A program made the translations under genes and the position numbers. Shown piece by piece: positions 1 to 8,983 of a DNA stretch of 46,974 nucleotides. The stretch spans positions 1-46,974 of the forward strand of contig JAHDHW010000021.1 in NCBI GenBank assembly GCA_020631105.1, read 5' to 3'. The DNA comes from Saprospiraceae bacterium (GTDB lineage: Bacteria > Bacteroidota > Bacteroidia > Chitinophagales > Saprospiraceae). The number at the start of each line of letters is the position of its first letter. The stretch's first letter is position 1. Below the pieces are notes generated by a model. The model was given only the letters and a program-made list of their open reading frames with translations. It was not told where the DNA came from and did not search any database.

Positions 1-24
1 CAGGGGAACAGGGGAACAGGGGAG
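1..24. repeat. Edge of an octamer tandem repeat (CAGGGGAA/G)
   Basis: Three consecutive octamers are visible: CAGGGGAA twice, then CAGGGGAG. The array is cut by the window edge, so its true length is unknown. Units of the same CAG-N5 form recur after the prolyl oligopeptidase gene at 3297-3361. No gene overlaps it. Confidence 0.75.
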
Positions 25-42
25 ATAGATATATTTATAGAA

Positions 43-75
43 AAAAGCCTGAGCAATTACTTCGCCCTGGCTTTT
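43..75 (-). terminator. Possible weak terminator of the PepSY-like gene
   Basis: AAAAGCC at 43-49 pairs with GGCTTTT at 69-75 around a 19-nt loop. Read on the minus strand, the second arm runs into a T-rich tail, as expected for an intrinsic terminator downstream of the minus-strand lipoprotein gene. The stem is short and the loop is large, so this is tentative. Confidence 0.3.
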
Positions 76-118
76 ACAAAACAACCTGTTATATTTTTAT
101 TTTCATTTGGTTTAGACT

Positions 119-188
119 AAGGGTACTACCGTTTTTAATAATTATTCACACTGAAGTTGTCTAAATAGTATTTCCTGGCAGTACCCTT
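119..188. repeat. 9-bp perfect inverted repeat pair
   Basis: AAGGGTACT at 119-127 is exactly inverted at 180-188 (AGTACCCTT), with 52 nt between. It lies just downstream of the minus-strand lipoprotein gene. It could be part of an extended 3' structure or a remnant of a small element. I cannot tell which. Confidence 0.4.
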
Positions 189-236
189 CGTCAATTGAAA
201 TCCCTTTTGATTTTATTATTCAAGGGACGACCTCCT

Positions 237-968
237 TTATGGTCGATCAAAAATAAACACTCCATCCTGTGTGAAAACAATAATTTTTCGTTCGCCATCA
301 GGTGTTAGCACACCAACGATAATTTTACCTCTGGCTCGGAAAGCAATTTTGATTTCTACACCTGGATAATGTTCGTTGATATACTCTACAATAATTTCAG
401 GAAGGTCAACCAGGTCAATTCGGTGTCCAAAGCAAAAGCGGAATAACGGGAATTCGTTTAAAAATTCTCCTTCACCATTGAATACCACAACTGTCGGTCC
501 AGTGATTGCAACAAGGTATCGATCTCCCTTTAGCTTTGCACGACGGATCTCCTGATCCGGGTAATTTGCCTGGATATACTCTACCACACCATCCGGAAGG
601 TCATCAATTTCAAGTACCTGTCCTCCGCCGCAAGGCCCTGGTCGGAAGCATTGTCTCAGTCGGTCCCGGTGACGTAAGACTTCTCCATCTTTATCAAAGT
701 ACTCAACATCTTCCGTACCCATCGTTACTTCGTAACCTAAGCCGGCTACATAGGCAACAGATTCTACATAAGTTTCAAAATGCTCTTCTTCAATAAACGC
801 TTTGGTTGTTTGTGGGAGCTCATCAGGTTCTACATTTTGTTTATCAGCAGAATTGCTAATTTCCTCTACAATAGTCTCAGTAGATAAGTTTTCATTAGCT
901 GATTTATCACAAGAGGTAAAAGCACTGATCGTTAAAACACTTAAGAATACAATTATTAACTTTTTCAT
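237..968 (-). CDS. PepSY-like repeat lipoprotein
   Basis: A 243-residue exported protein. The N-terminus is a lipoprotein signal ending in SAFTSC, with Cys20 as the likely lipidated residue. The mature part holds two clear copies and one probable copy (about residues 60-100) of a PepSY-like unit. The clear copies begin LPDGVVEYIQANYP (about 124) and LPEIIVEYINEHYP (about 190); each is followed by beta strands with a VVVFNGEGEF- or IIVFTQDGVF-type turn. Such domains are common in Bacteroidota periplasmic proteins, and their function is generally unknown. The gene is monocistronic and divergent from the prolyl oligopeptidase gene. I see no catalytic motif, so ligand binding is only a guess. Confidence 0.8.
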   Translation of the reverse strand: MKKLIIVFLSVLTISAFTSCDKSANENLSTETIVEEISNSADKQNVEPDELPQTTKAFIEEEHFETYVESVAYVAGLGYEVTMGTEDVEYFDKDGEVLRHRDRLRQCFRPGPCGGGQVLEIDDLPDGVVEYIQANYPDQEIRRAKLKGDRYLVAITGPTVVVFNGEGEFLNEFPLFRFCFGHRIDLVDLPEIIVEYINEHYPGVEIKIAFRARGKIIVGVLTPDGERKIIVFTQDGVFIFDRP

Positions 969-1203
969 TTCATTAGATTTTTACGCCGTTTGGCAATTCA
1001 TATAAATTGGTTATTGGGTAGCTACACCTTTTTGGTTCGGGGTTCACATCTATGGTGCAAGAAAAAAAGAAAGGGTTGCCTGGAGGTAGAAAAAATGTCG
1101 TCAACCATCTCTCAAGGGCGACCTTTTATCTATTATTTGATACTTTAGTTTGGATGAGTACTATATTTATCCCCTAAAATAAACCTAATCAAAACTCAAT
1201 CGT

Positions 1204-3285
1204 ATGAAATCAATATTTCAAATTTTTATTTTCTTACTACTCACACTACCTATGCTCAAAGCTCAAGTACAATTAAAATTTCAACCACCGGCCACCGAAA
1301 GTAGCCCGGTTGTAGACGAACTACATGGTTATAATCTTACAGACCCCTACCAATGGCTTGAAGATAAAACAGATCAAAAAGTAATCGACTGGACACGTTC
1401 TCAACATGATTACACCCTTAAATACCTAAGCAAAACCTCCACTCCGATTGAGGGCCTAAAAGAAGAAATAGCTGCTTACATTGACAGAGATATTACTGGC
1501 CCTGTTTTTCTGGAAGGAAAGCGACAGTTTTTCTATGTTAAGAAAAAAGGAGAGCAGCAATACAAACTTTACACACGCATCAAGGGAGAAGATAAGCTCA
1601 TCTTCGATCCTACAGAAATTGACCCCTCTGGTAATTCTGCCATCACTGGTGTTAGATTCACTAAAGAAGGAGACCGGGCAGCAGTGGGGGTTCAATACAA
1701 AGGAGCAGAGATTAGCACCTACCGTATTATCGACACCCAAAATGGAGAAATCCTCGGAGCACCTATTGAAGGATTACGCGGATTTACCTGGACCAAAGAT
1801 GAAGGGCATGCCTACATTACCGTTGGGACAAAAGAGATGCTTGAAAAACAAATTCCACTAAAAACCTACAAACATAAACTTGGCACTCCACGAGAGAAAG
1901 ATAAATTCCTGGGGGCACCGTCAGATGCTAAAAACTTTATGTCATACTTCGATACCCGCTACGCGGATATGACTTTTGTCAGCGAAGGGGATTTTTATTC
2001 GAATACCCTTAAGATGAAAAAGATCGGAGCCAAGAATGAGCCTAAAGTTATTTACAGCAGTGAAAAATATCGCGCTTACCCCTATGCCATCAATGGTAAG
2101 ATTTATTTTATGACTAACCATGAAGCGCCTAATTTCAAACTGATGGTAACCGATCAGGATAAGCCGGAGTTTGAACACTGGACAGAGTTATTACCTGAAG
2201 GGGAGACCGTTTTAGAGAATTATATCATCACCAAAGATTACCTGATTGTTCAAGACAAAAAAGATGTTGTTAGTCGTTTGTCAGCTTATACACACGATGG
2301 AAAATTCGTCAAGGAAATTAAACTCCCAGAGATTGGTAATGTTGGTGGCATTTCTTATCATAAAGAATCCAATACCGCATATGTCAACCTTAGTACCTTC
2401 ACCGCTCCGGCCAAAAGTTACACCTTAGACGGTAGCACTTTAGAATGGAAATTATACTTCGAGCGGGAGATACCTATTGACACCAAAGACATTGAAGCAT
2501 CCATCAAGTTTTATAAATCGAAAGACGGTACACGCGTTCCTATTTTTGTGATGCACAAAAAAGGTGTTAAGCTGGATGGCACTAACCCTGCACTACTTTA
2601 TGGTTACGGAGGATTCAACATTGGTATGTCACCTAATTTTATCGGCTTATCTGCAGCATTTGTTAATCGCGGAGGCGTCTATGCAATCGCCTGTATTCGC
2701 GGAGGCGATGAGTACGGGGAGGCATGGCACGAAGACGGCATGTTGATGAATAAGCAAAATACCTTTGATGATTTTATCGCAGCCGCGGAGTACCTCATCG
2801 CTGAAGGTTATACCAATAATGAAAAATTAGCTTGTAGAGGAGGAAGTAACGGTGGTTTATTAATCGGTGCAATGGTTACTCAACGACCCGATTTATTTAA
2901 GGCTGCAGTTTGTGCCGTACCGCTTTTGGATATGATTCGCTACCATAAGTTTTTGATCGCCCGATACTGGATTCCTGAGTATGGTGATCCGGACAAAAAA
3001 GAAGATTTTCAGAATATCCTTACCTACTCTCCGTACCACAATATCCGCATGGGTGTTAATGCCCCAACCACCATGGTGATTGCCGGAGAGAATGATACAC
3101 GGGTTGACCCGCTACATGCTAAGAAGTTTGTGGCCGCTTTACAAAACAATCCAGGACAGATTAATCCGATTATGCTTTACATGGATTATGATAGTGGACA
3201 TGGAAGTGGAAAATCTACCGAAAAGCAGATTGAAGATTTGGAAGCTCAATATGGCTTTATTATGAATCAGCTGGGGATGAAGTAG
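1204..3285 (+). CDS. Prolyl oligopeptidase family serine peptidase (S9A)
   Basis: A 693-residue exported peptidase that should cleave short peptides after proline. The first 20 or so residues form a signal peptide ending LKAQ, so it acts in the periplasm or outside the cell. An N-terminal seven-bladed propeller (about 25-430) gates the C-terminal alpha/beta hydrolase domain. The catalytic triad is visible: Ser548 in GGSNGG, Asp631 in ENDTRVDP and His666 in DSGHGSG. The family motif GGFNIGMSP, which supports the oxyanion hole, is present near residue 470. Length is typical of the family. The gene stands alone, and its 3' end runs into an octamer repeat/hairpin that separates it from the convergent yqeY-like gene. 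Confidence 0.93.
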   Translation: MKSIFQIFIFLLLTLPMLKAQVQLKFQPPATESSPVVDELHGYNLTDPYQWLEDKTDQKVIDWTRSQHDYTLKYLSKTSTPIEGLKEEIAAYIDRDITGPVFLEGKRQFFYVKKKGEQQYKLYTRIKGEDKLIFDPTEIDPSGNSAITGVRFTKEGDRAAVGVQYKGAEISTYRIIDTQNGEILGAPIEGLRGFTWTKDEGHAYITVGTKEMLEKQIPLKTYKHKLGTPREKDKFLGAPSDAKNFMSYFDTRYADMTFVSEGDFYSNTLKMKKIGAKNEPKVIYSSEKYRAYPYAINGKIYFMTNHEAPNFKLMVTDQDKPEFEHWTELLPEGETVLENYIITKDYLIVQDKKDVVSRLSAYTHDGKFVKEIKLPEIGNVGGISYHKESNTAYVNLSTFTAPAKSYTLDGSTLEWKLYFEREIPIDTKDIEASIKFYKSKDGTRVPIFVMHKKGVKLDGTNPALLYGYGGFNIGMSPNFIGLSAAFVNRGGVYAIACIRGGDEYGEAWHEDGMLMNKQNTFDDFIAAAEYLIAEGYTNNEKLACRGGSNGGLLIGAMVTQRPDLFKAAVCAVPLLDMIRYHKFLIARYWIPEYGDPDKKEDFQNILTYSPYHNIRMGVNAPTTMVIAGENDTRVDPLHAKKFVAALQNNPGQINPIMLYMDYDSGHGSGKSTEKQIEDLEAQYGFIMNQLGMK

Positions 3286-3296
3286 AAACAATGGAG

Positions 3297-3361
3297 CAGT
3301 AAGCAGTGGAGCAGTGTAACAAGAAATCTTGCTCCACTGCTTCCCTGTTACACTGTTACTG
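3297..3361. repeat. CAG-N5 octamer repeat with inverted copies; interlocking stems
   Basis: On the left are CAGTAAG, CAGTGGAG and CAGTGTAA; on the right are CTCCACTG, CTTCCCTG, TTACACTG and TTACTG. The left half is therefore built of CAG-N5 units and the right half of their reverse complements. Two perfect pairings interlock: 3301-3313 with 3330-3342 (13 bp) and 3312-3321 with 3346-3355 (10 bp), in the order A-B-A'-B'. It sits exactly between two convergent stop codons, so it may serve as a transcription barrier. There is no clear T-run. Confidence 0.7.
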
Positions 3362-3808
3362 TTATCCTAGTAAACTTTTTACGACGCTGGAGATCGTTTT
3401 ACCATCTGCACGTCCAGCAAGTTGCTTCGAAGCCATTCCCATCACTTTTCCCATATCCCGCATTGACTCCGCACCAGTTTGCTCAATAATACCTTTGATT
3501 ATAGATTCTAATTCCTCTGCACTCAATTGCGCCGGAAGATATTTTTCGATTACCGCAATTTCTTCGCGCTCTTTAACAGCTAAGTCTTCACGGTTTTGTT
3601 TTTCATAAATGTCGAGTGAATCTTTTCGCTGCTTCACCAACTTCTGTAATAACTTGATCTCCGCATCTTCTGTAATCTCATTTCCACTACCATCAGTTTT
3701 CATTAAAAGGATTGCCGACTTAATCGCCCGGATTCCTCGAAGTGCTACTTGATCTTTTGCCTTCATGGCTGTTTTTAAATCGGTATTGATTTTTGCTTCT
3801 AAACTCAT
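3362..3808 (-). CDS. GatB/YqeY-domain protein
   Basis: A 148-residue cytoplasmic protein of the YqeY family, related to the helical tail of the GatB subunit of the tRNA-dependent amidotransferase. It starts MSLEAKINTDLKTAMKAKD and carries the family features VALRGIRAIKSAI (about 21-33), the LQKLVKQRKDSLDIY helix (about 54-68) and MGKVMGMASKQLAGRADG near the C-terminus. Length is normal. The family's job is unclear; binding to tRNA or aminoacyl-tRNA is proposed from homology only. It lies downstream of rsmA on the same strand with a 94-bp gap, so the two may be co-transcribed. Confidence 0.9.
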   Translation of the reverse strand: MSLEAKINTDLKTAMKAKDQVALRGIRAIKSAILLMKTDGSGNEITEDAEIKLLQKLVKQRKDSLDIYEKQNREDLAVKEREEIAVIEKYLPAQLSAEELESIIKGIIEQTGAESMRDMGKVMGMASKQLAGRADGKTISSVVKSLLG

Positions 3809-3902
3809 ATTTGATATTTTTTCTTTACTTCTTATTAATGGAGCTACTCAATGTTAAATATTGATTTACCCTCAATTGTAACTGCTATTTGCCCGAAAGA
3901 GT

Positions 3903-4682
3903 TCACTCCTTCGTTCTTTCCACAATCCACTTCGTCAACTGATCAAAATCTTCTAGTGATAATTGCTCTGGCCGTTGCTGAAAAAAAGAATCATTTAATA
4001 AATCATCTCCTTTGATAAACATCTTCATAGTGTTCCTCAGCATCTTACGTCTTTGACTAAAGGCTTGTTTTACTACTCGCCGAAACATCTTAGGTTCGCT
4101 CTCTACCGGGTTATTTTCTTTTCTCTGAAGTCGAATAACCGCTGACTGAACTTTGGGCGGCGGCGCAAAGCACTGTGGTCCCACCTTGATCAGGTGTTCG
4201 CCCTCATAATACGCCTGCGTCAAAACGCTGATCACTCCGTAGGTTTTTGAACCAGGCTCTGCAATTATCCGCTCTGCCATTTCTTTTTGGAACATGCCGA
4301 CCATCTCTGGTACCAGATCTTTATATTCAATCATCTTGAATACAATCTGGGAAGAGATATTATAAGGGAAGTTACCAATAATAGCTAATGGTTCGTTATC
4401 AAAAATCTCATCCAGCTTCAGTCTTAAAAAATTTGCGGAGATCAGCTTATTATGCAACGCCACATAGTGATCATATAAATAAGCAACCATATCCTGATCA
4501 GCTTCAACGGCCTTTAGGTTAATATCCTGCTCTAAAAGATACTTCGTTAACATCCCTTTACCAGGGCCTATCTCAAGAACATTTTTGAGGCCTTTCTCCA
4601 GCTTAAGGCTGTAGCCGATTTTTCGAGAAATATTTTCGTCGATCAGAAAATGTTGACCGTAAGATTTTTTGGCTTTCAACAA
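3903..4682 (-). CDS. rsmA: 16S rRNA dimethyladenosine transferase RsmA (KsgA)
   Basis: A 259-residue S-adenosylmethionine-dependent enzyme that dimethylates two adjacent adenosines in the 3' terminal loop of 16S rRNA during small-subunit maturation. The family signature QHFL is at residues 10-13, the SAM-binding motif EIGPGKG at 37-43, the acidic ribose ligand region VEADQDM at 59-65, and the catalytic NFPY motif at 104-107. The C-terminal domain carries PPPKVQSAVIRL and the basic FSQRRKMLRNT segment. Length and start match the family. It is divergent from the aminopeptidase gene; the 163-bp gap between them should hold both promoters. Confidence 0.95.
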   Translation of the reverse strand: MLKAKKSYGQHFLIDENISRKIGYSLKLEKGLKNVLEIGPGKGMLTKYLLEQDINLKAVEADQDMVAYLYDHYVALHNKLISANFLRLKLDEIFDNEPLAIIGNFPYNISSQIVFKMIEYKDLVPEMVGMFQKEMAERIIAEPGSKTYGVISVLTQAYYEGEHLIKVGPQCFAPPPKVQSAVIRLQRKENNPVESEPKMFRRVVKQAFSQRRKMLRNTMKMFIKGDDLLNDSFFQQRPEQLSLEDFDQLTKWIVERTKE

Positions 4683-4845
4683 ATGATATTTTAGTGAAGC
4701 TTGAGCTTTATTTTACGCTTGAAAAGTCGCCTAAGTATTTGCAAATCAACCTAATTCGCTCTGCGCGAATTAAATTGTACGGAGCTTACTTTTCATATAT
4801 TTTGGTATCTTAGCGAGAATTTTACAGAAAAGCTAACAAACTAGA

Positions 4846-6285
4846 ATGAATACCAAAGTTACGGTAAGCTCTTCATATAAAAGCAACGATAACCTGATAA
4901 TTCTTTCGGATCGCGATAATATTTCTTCTTGTGCTGCTATTTTAGACAAGGACAACATGGAATATTTAAAGATCGCTGCTCGTAAAGAGGTATCTTTTGT
5001 CGCTTTCCCAAGTGTCAAAAGACTGGTTATAGTCCAATTCCTTAAAGATAACGAAGTCGAATCTATCCATCGAGAAGATATCCGAATTGCAGGTAATGAA
5101 ATGTTACAAACGTTACGGCACCATAAAGTAGATTCTGTAATCCTGGTTAATCATCGCAGCGATAATCGTACCCTGGAATACCTGGAAGGAATGGTACTAG
5201 GCAATTATCAATTCCTCAAATATTTCAAGGATAAAGCAGCGCGTAAAAGTTCGCTAAACACCATTAAGGTGCATAGTGAAGCAGCATCCCGATCAGCGGT
5301 TAGCGAGCTCAAAGCAGTTCTTGAGGCAACTTGTACTGCCCGGGATTTGGTCAACGAACCACAGTCTTATCTGGACGCCCCGCAATTCAGTAAAGATATT
5401 CAGCGAATTGGCAAAGCCTGCGGCTTTAGTGTAAAGGTCTTTGATGAAAAGAAAATCAAAGCCATGAAGATGGGCGGCATCCTTGCAGTTAACATGGGCA
5501 GCCCAACGCCACCTCGCTTCAACATCCTGGAGTGGAAACCCAAGAATAATAAAAATACTAAACCCATTGTATTAGTTGGCAAAGGGATCGTTTATGATAC
5601 CGGAGGGCTTAGCCTTAAGCCTACTGCTGACTCTATGGATTTTATGAAATGTGATATGGGAGGTGCTGCTACGGTTGTTGGTATTTTTGAAGCAATCAGT
5701 AAAGCTAAACTTCCACTGCATGTCATCGGTTTAATCCCTTCGACGGACAATCGTCCGGGGATGAATGCTTATGCGCCGGGAGATGTTATTACGATGTATG
5801 ATGGCACAACGGTTGAAGTCATGAATACCGATGCAGAGGGTCGGTTGGTTCTTGCAGACGCATTACATTATGCAAAACGTTATAACCCGGAGCTTGTTTT
5901 TGATTTTGCTACTCTTACCGGAGCTGCTTCTCGAGCGGTTGGCAAGGAAGGTATTTGCTTTATGACCACAGCAGATGAAGATACCCGACGTAAAATCGAA
6001 ATTAGCGGTCATGCTGTATATGAGCGACCGGTACATTTTCCGTTATGGAGAGAATATGGCGATCAGATTAAATCTAATATTGCCGATATTAAAAACCTTG
6101 GCGGACCATCAGCAGGAATGATTACTGCTGGTAAATTTTTGGAACACTTTACCGATTACCCTTGGGTGCATTTTGATGTGGCAGGTGCTGCGTACCTCAA
6201 ACAAGCCGATGGATACAGAACTAAAGAAGGTACAGGTGTTGGTGTTCGTTTATTATTTGATTTTTTGAAGAACTATTCGGCTTAA
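4846..6285 (+). CDS. Leucyl aminopeptidase family protein (M17)
   Basis: A 479-residue cytoplasmic two-metal aminopeptidase that removes N-terminal residues from peptides. The C-terminal catalytic domain shows every expected ligand. Lys246 and Asp251 are in GKGIVYDTGG, Lys258 is in LSLKP, and Asp270 is in KCDMGG. Asp329, Glu331 and Arg333 are in the NTDAEGR signature. The N-terminal domain (about 1-155) is divergent, as usual for M17. No signal peptide is present. pdxA follows after 42 bp on the same strand, so the two probably share a transcript that ends at the strong hairpin at 7412-7461. Confidence 0.94.
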   Translation: MNTKVTVSSSYKSNDNLIILSDRDNISSCAAILDKDNMEYLKIAARKEVSFVAFPSVKRLVIVQFLKDNEVESIHREDIRIAGNEMLQTLRHHKVDSVILVNHRSDNRTLEYLEGMVLGNYQFLKYFKDKAARKSSLNTIKVHSEAASRSAVSELKAVLEATCTARDLVNEPQSYLDAPQFSKDIQRIGKACGFSVKVFDEKKIKAMKMGGILAVNMGSPTPPRFNILEWKPKNNKNTKPIVLVGKGIVYDTGGLSLKPTADSMDFMKCDMGGAATVVGIFEAISKAKLPLHVIGLIPSTDNRPGMNAYAPGDVITMYDGTTVEVMNTDAEGRLVLADALHYAKRYNPELVFDFATLTGAASRAVGKEGICFMTTADEDTRRKIEISGHAVYERPVHFPLWREYGDQIKSNIADIKNLGGPSAGMITAGKFLEHFTDYPWVHFDVAGAAYLKQADGYRTKEGTGVGVRLLFDFLKNYSA

Positions 6286-6327
6286 CATTCGTAAACCGCA
6301 TAGACCAAAAAGTATTGACTAGAGCGT

Positions 6328-7398
6328 ATGGATAATAAATTAAAAGTTGGAATTTCGATCGGAGACATCAATGGAATCGGATTAGAAGTCATTATAAAAG
6401 CTTTGAATCACGAAACCATTACTAATCTTTGTACTCCCGTCATTTATGGATCAAGCAAAGTAGTTTCTTACCATAAAAATATTGTCGAGCTGGAAAGCTT
6501 TCATTTTTCTACCGCCTCCGATGCAAGTCGCGTTAAGCGAGGAGCAATCAATGTGGTTAACTGCTGGCATGACAATGTAAATATCACTCTTGGACAACTG
6601 ACTGACGATAGTGGTAAGTATGCTAAAATTTCTCTGGATCAGGCCGTTAATGATTTGCAGCATGGGTTTATCGATGCATTAATTACTGCGCCGATCAATA
6701 AAAAAGCGATGCAAAATACGGGCTTTGAATTTCCCGGGCATACGGAATATCTCACGAGTGCATTCAATGTGGAAGAGAGCCTGATGTTAATGGTGAACGA
6801 TTCGCTAAGGGTAGGTTTGGTCACAAACCACCTTCCGGTAAGCAAGATTGCGGAATCCATAACAAAGGAGGCAATCATCAAAAAACTAAAACTCCTCAAC
6901 AAAAGTCTGCAAGTTGACTTCGGCATTGACAAGCCTAAGATCGCTATTCTTGCACTAAATCCTCACGCAAGTGATGATGGTGTCATCGGTGATGAAGAAG
7001 AAAATATTATCCGCCCGGTCATTATAGAAGCGAAAAAGAAAGGAATGTTAGCAATGGGACCGTTCCCGGCTGACGGATTCTTTGGATCTAGTCAATATCA
7101 AAAATTTGATGGTATTCTGGCAATGTATCACGATCAGGGATTAGTTCCTTTTAAAGCATTATCATTCGGTAATGGTGTAAACTTTACTGCCGGGCTGCCA
7201 ATTATACGGACTTCTCCTGATCACGGCACTGCTTATGAAATTGCTGGTCAAAACAAAGCTAATCACTACTCTTTTCAACAAGCGCTCTTCGTTGCAATCG
7301 AAGTTGCTCGAAATCGAAAAGCCTACGCAGAGATGACAGCCAATCCAATGCAAAAACGTGAAGCCGTCGTTGAGAAAGGAGATCAGGTTGACGAATAA
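6328..7398 (+). CDS. pdxA: 4-hydroxythreonine-4-phosphate dehydrogenase PdxA
   Basis: A 356-residue NAD-dependent enzyme of vitamin B6 (pyridoxal 5'-phosphate) synthesis. It oxidises 4-phosphohydroxythreonine to the unstable ketone that PdxJ condenses with deoxyxylulose phosphate. The start MDNKLKVGISIGDINGIGLEV matches the family N-terminus. The three metal-binding histidines are visible in FPGHTEYL (about 136), MYHDQGLVPFK (about 271) and TSPDHGTAYEIAG (about 300). Other signatures are TAPINKKA and ILALNPHA. It is encoded behind the aminopeptidase, probably as the last gene of that transcript. Confidence 0.95.
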   Translation: MDNKLKVGISIGDINGIGLEVIIKALNHETITNLCTPVIYGSSKVVSYHKNIVELESFHFSTASDASRVKRGAINVVNCWHDNVNITLGQLTDDSGKYAKISLDQAVNDLQHGFIDALITAPINKKAMQNTGFEFPGHTEYLTSAFNVEESLMLMVNDSLRVGLVTNHLPVSKIAESITKEAIIKKLKLLNKSLQVDFGIDKPKIAILALNPHASDDGVIGDEEENIIRPVIIEAKKKGMLAMGPFPADGFFGSSQYQKFDGILAMYHDQGLVPFKALSFGNGVNFTAGLPIIRTSPDHGTAYEIAGQNKANHYSFQQALFVAIEVARNRKAYAEMTANPMQKREAVVEKGDQVDE

Positions 7399-7411
7399 AA
7401 CCTACTGGTCC

Positions 7412-7461
7412 AAAAAAGAAAGGGATGTGATTACATAAAGTATCACATCCCTTTCTTTTTT
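7412..7461. terminator. Strong bidirectional intrinsic terminator
   Basis: A perfect 20-bp stem (7412-7431 with 7442-7461) closes a 10-nt loop. The outer arms are an A-run and a T-run, so it works in both directions. It lies between the convergent ends of pdxA and the glucosaminidase gene. Confidence 0.9.
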
Positions 7462-7478
7462 ATAATATGTTTTGTTTT

Positions 7479-8429
7479 TTATCTAGGTCCTGCGCCTGAG
7501 CTCATCCTTGGCTTTCTGGATAAATTTTTCAATCGCCGGTCCTTTGCTGTCCCATTAGGAATCACTCCGGTAGCCGGCCGATAGTTTGTGCGTTGCAACC
7601 TTACATGCTCTGTTTGTATAATTGTTGCTGAAGGTGCTGACATAGATAAAACTTCTCGCTCAGGAGTTGGAGGAGGTGTCACTTCATAATCAAAATACTC
7701 ATTGTCGATGGTATAAGTTTCCTCCTGCGAAGAAACATCATTAAAAGTATAAGAAGGTTCTGGCTCTTGAGCTTCCGGATAATCTGAAATCACCAATTGT
7801 GTATTTTGTACAGTGGTAAAAGAGACCGGTATATAAAAAGTTGGCGCTTCCATTACTTCAACTGGCGCTACAGTAGCTATATTCATAAAACTCAACTGGT
7901 CATACTCGTACAACTCATAGCGCTCGATCAAGCTAATGATCTTTTCAGCATATGCAGGATCAGTAGCATAACCACAACGTTTAAGCCCGTAGGCCCAGTT
8001 GCGATAATCTGTCTCATCATAATCGAATAGTTCTTGATAGTATCTAGTCTGTAATAAAAAGTCGGTGTGATCAATATAAGATGATTCTACGTTCTCATAT
8101 GCCCGAAAGCAGGATTTTATGAGCTTTCCATTTACATAGTCATCATCCTTATGGTAATATTTTGGACCTTGCCAGTAATCTTTACATTTAATACCAAAGT
8201 GATTATTAGAATTCACTGCTAACTCGCCGCGCCCCCATGCTGATTCATGGATTCCTTGCGCTAAGATGATACTCGCAGGAATACCACTACGTTGCATCTC
8301 ACGTTGGGCGATATCTTTGTGCCCCTGAATATATTCATCAGTATGATTTGCATTAACATGAAATGTCAGCAATAGCAGAATAAGAGTGGCTAGGCCATTC
8401 GATTGTCTCATAGTCGAAAGTTTATGCAT
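7479..8429 (-). CDS. Exported glucosaminidase-domain protein (GH73-like)
   Basis: A 316-residue protein expected to cut peptidoglycan glycan strands. The hydrophobic segment at about 13-27 is a signal peptide; Met7 is an equally plausible start. The catalytic domain (about 30-180) carries the family motif ILAQGIHESAWGRGELA with Glu62 as the general acid. It is followed by NSNNHFGIKC and by FRAYENVESSYIDHTDFL and YATDPAYAEKII further on, as in FlgJ/AcmA-type enzymes. The rest is a low-complexity, Pro/Glu-rich tail with a basic C-terminus. I see no LysM repeat, which many relatives have. The gene appears monocistronic. Confidence 0.88.
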   Translation of the reverse strand: MHKLSTMRQSNGLATLILLLLTFHVNANHTDEYIQGHKDIAQREMQRSGIPASIILAQGIHESAWGRGELAVNSNNHFGIKCKDYWQGPKYYHKDDDYVNGKLIKSCFRAYENVESSYIDHTDFLLQTRYYQELFDYDETDYRNWAYGLKRCGYATDPAYAEKIISLIERYELYEYDQLSFMNIATVAPVEVMEAPTFYIPVSFTTVQNTQLVISDYPEAQEPEPSYTFNDVSSQEETYTIDNEYFDYEVTPPPTPEREVLSMSAPSATIIQTEHVRLQRTNYRPATGVIPNGTAKDRRLKNLSRKPRMSSGAGPR

Positions 8430-8983
8430 TAAAAGATAAGGTCAAGCGTGGCCGCTTTACCTAAATATTATTCCAGTCTTGTAAGCATCAATCGGGAAGT
8501 GTTTTCTCAGAAGATCGATGTTTGTTCTTTTATCTTTTGCTCATAGTCCGCGCTATTCAAAGCGACGTCAAATCTGAAAAGTCGAATACATATGATTATC
8601 AGATTTAATATTTCATAAGACAAAACACATGCCGATTTTTATTAATATAAAATTTTGCAACTCACTTTAACATCCGTTAATTCTTCTGTTCCTCTTTCGT
8701 ACCTGAGTATATCTTAAGCCTCTTGACTTATAAAGCGCGAAACATTATATCGAAATACATGTAAATAAATAATATTTGTTTTGCAGGGTATTACACCTCA
8801 TTATTCGCCAGAAAGCCAGATCATCAGGCATTTTAAACATTATAAAAAAATGTAATGTTTGGCAGGTTTTTTGATACGGTGAGAGTAGACCTTATTGGCG
8901 GAATCTATCATGCTTTTTTCTTTATCCCCAGTATTAGAAATGATCTGATAATTTTTATCCGCCGCTTAAAAATTCAAAAAATT
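8430..8983. other. 554-bp intergenic region upstream of the TPR gene
   Basis: AT-rich DNA between divergent genes. It holds TATAAAATTTTG at 8646-8657, whose downstream sequence resembles the -7 region of the promoter-like site near 11513. It also holds an inverted repeat at 8835-8860. An open frame from 8855 runs into the TPR gene, but its first 43 residues look non-coding and precede a good signal peptide. I see no RNA gene. Confidence 0.5.
8835..8860. promoter_or_regulatory. Inverted repeat AAACATTA-N10-TAATGTTT
   Basis: Perfect 8-bp arms (8835-8842 and 8853-8860) lie about 125 bp upstream of the TPR gene start. The 9-mer GTAATGTTT at 8852-8860 is the reverse complement of AAACATTAC at 13832-13840, upstream of an ArsR-fold gene. 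The site could be an operator, but in AT-rich DNA chance is a serious alternative. Confidence 0.3.

Noticed and set aside
8855-8983. 43-residue N-terminal extension of the TPR protein from an upstream ATG
   Set aside because: It would place a typical signal peptide at residue 44, and the extension overlaps the inverted repeat at 8835-8860. The ATG at 8984 is better.
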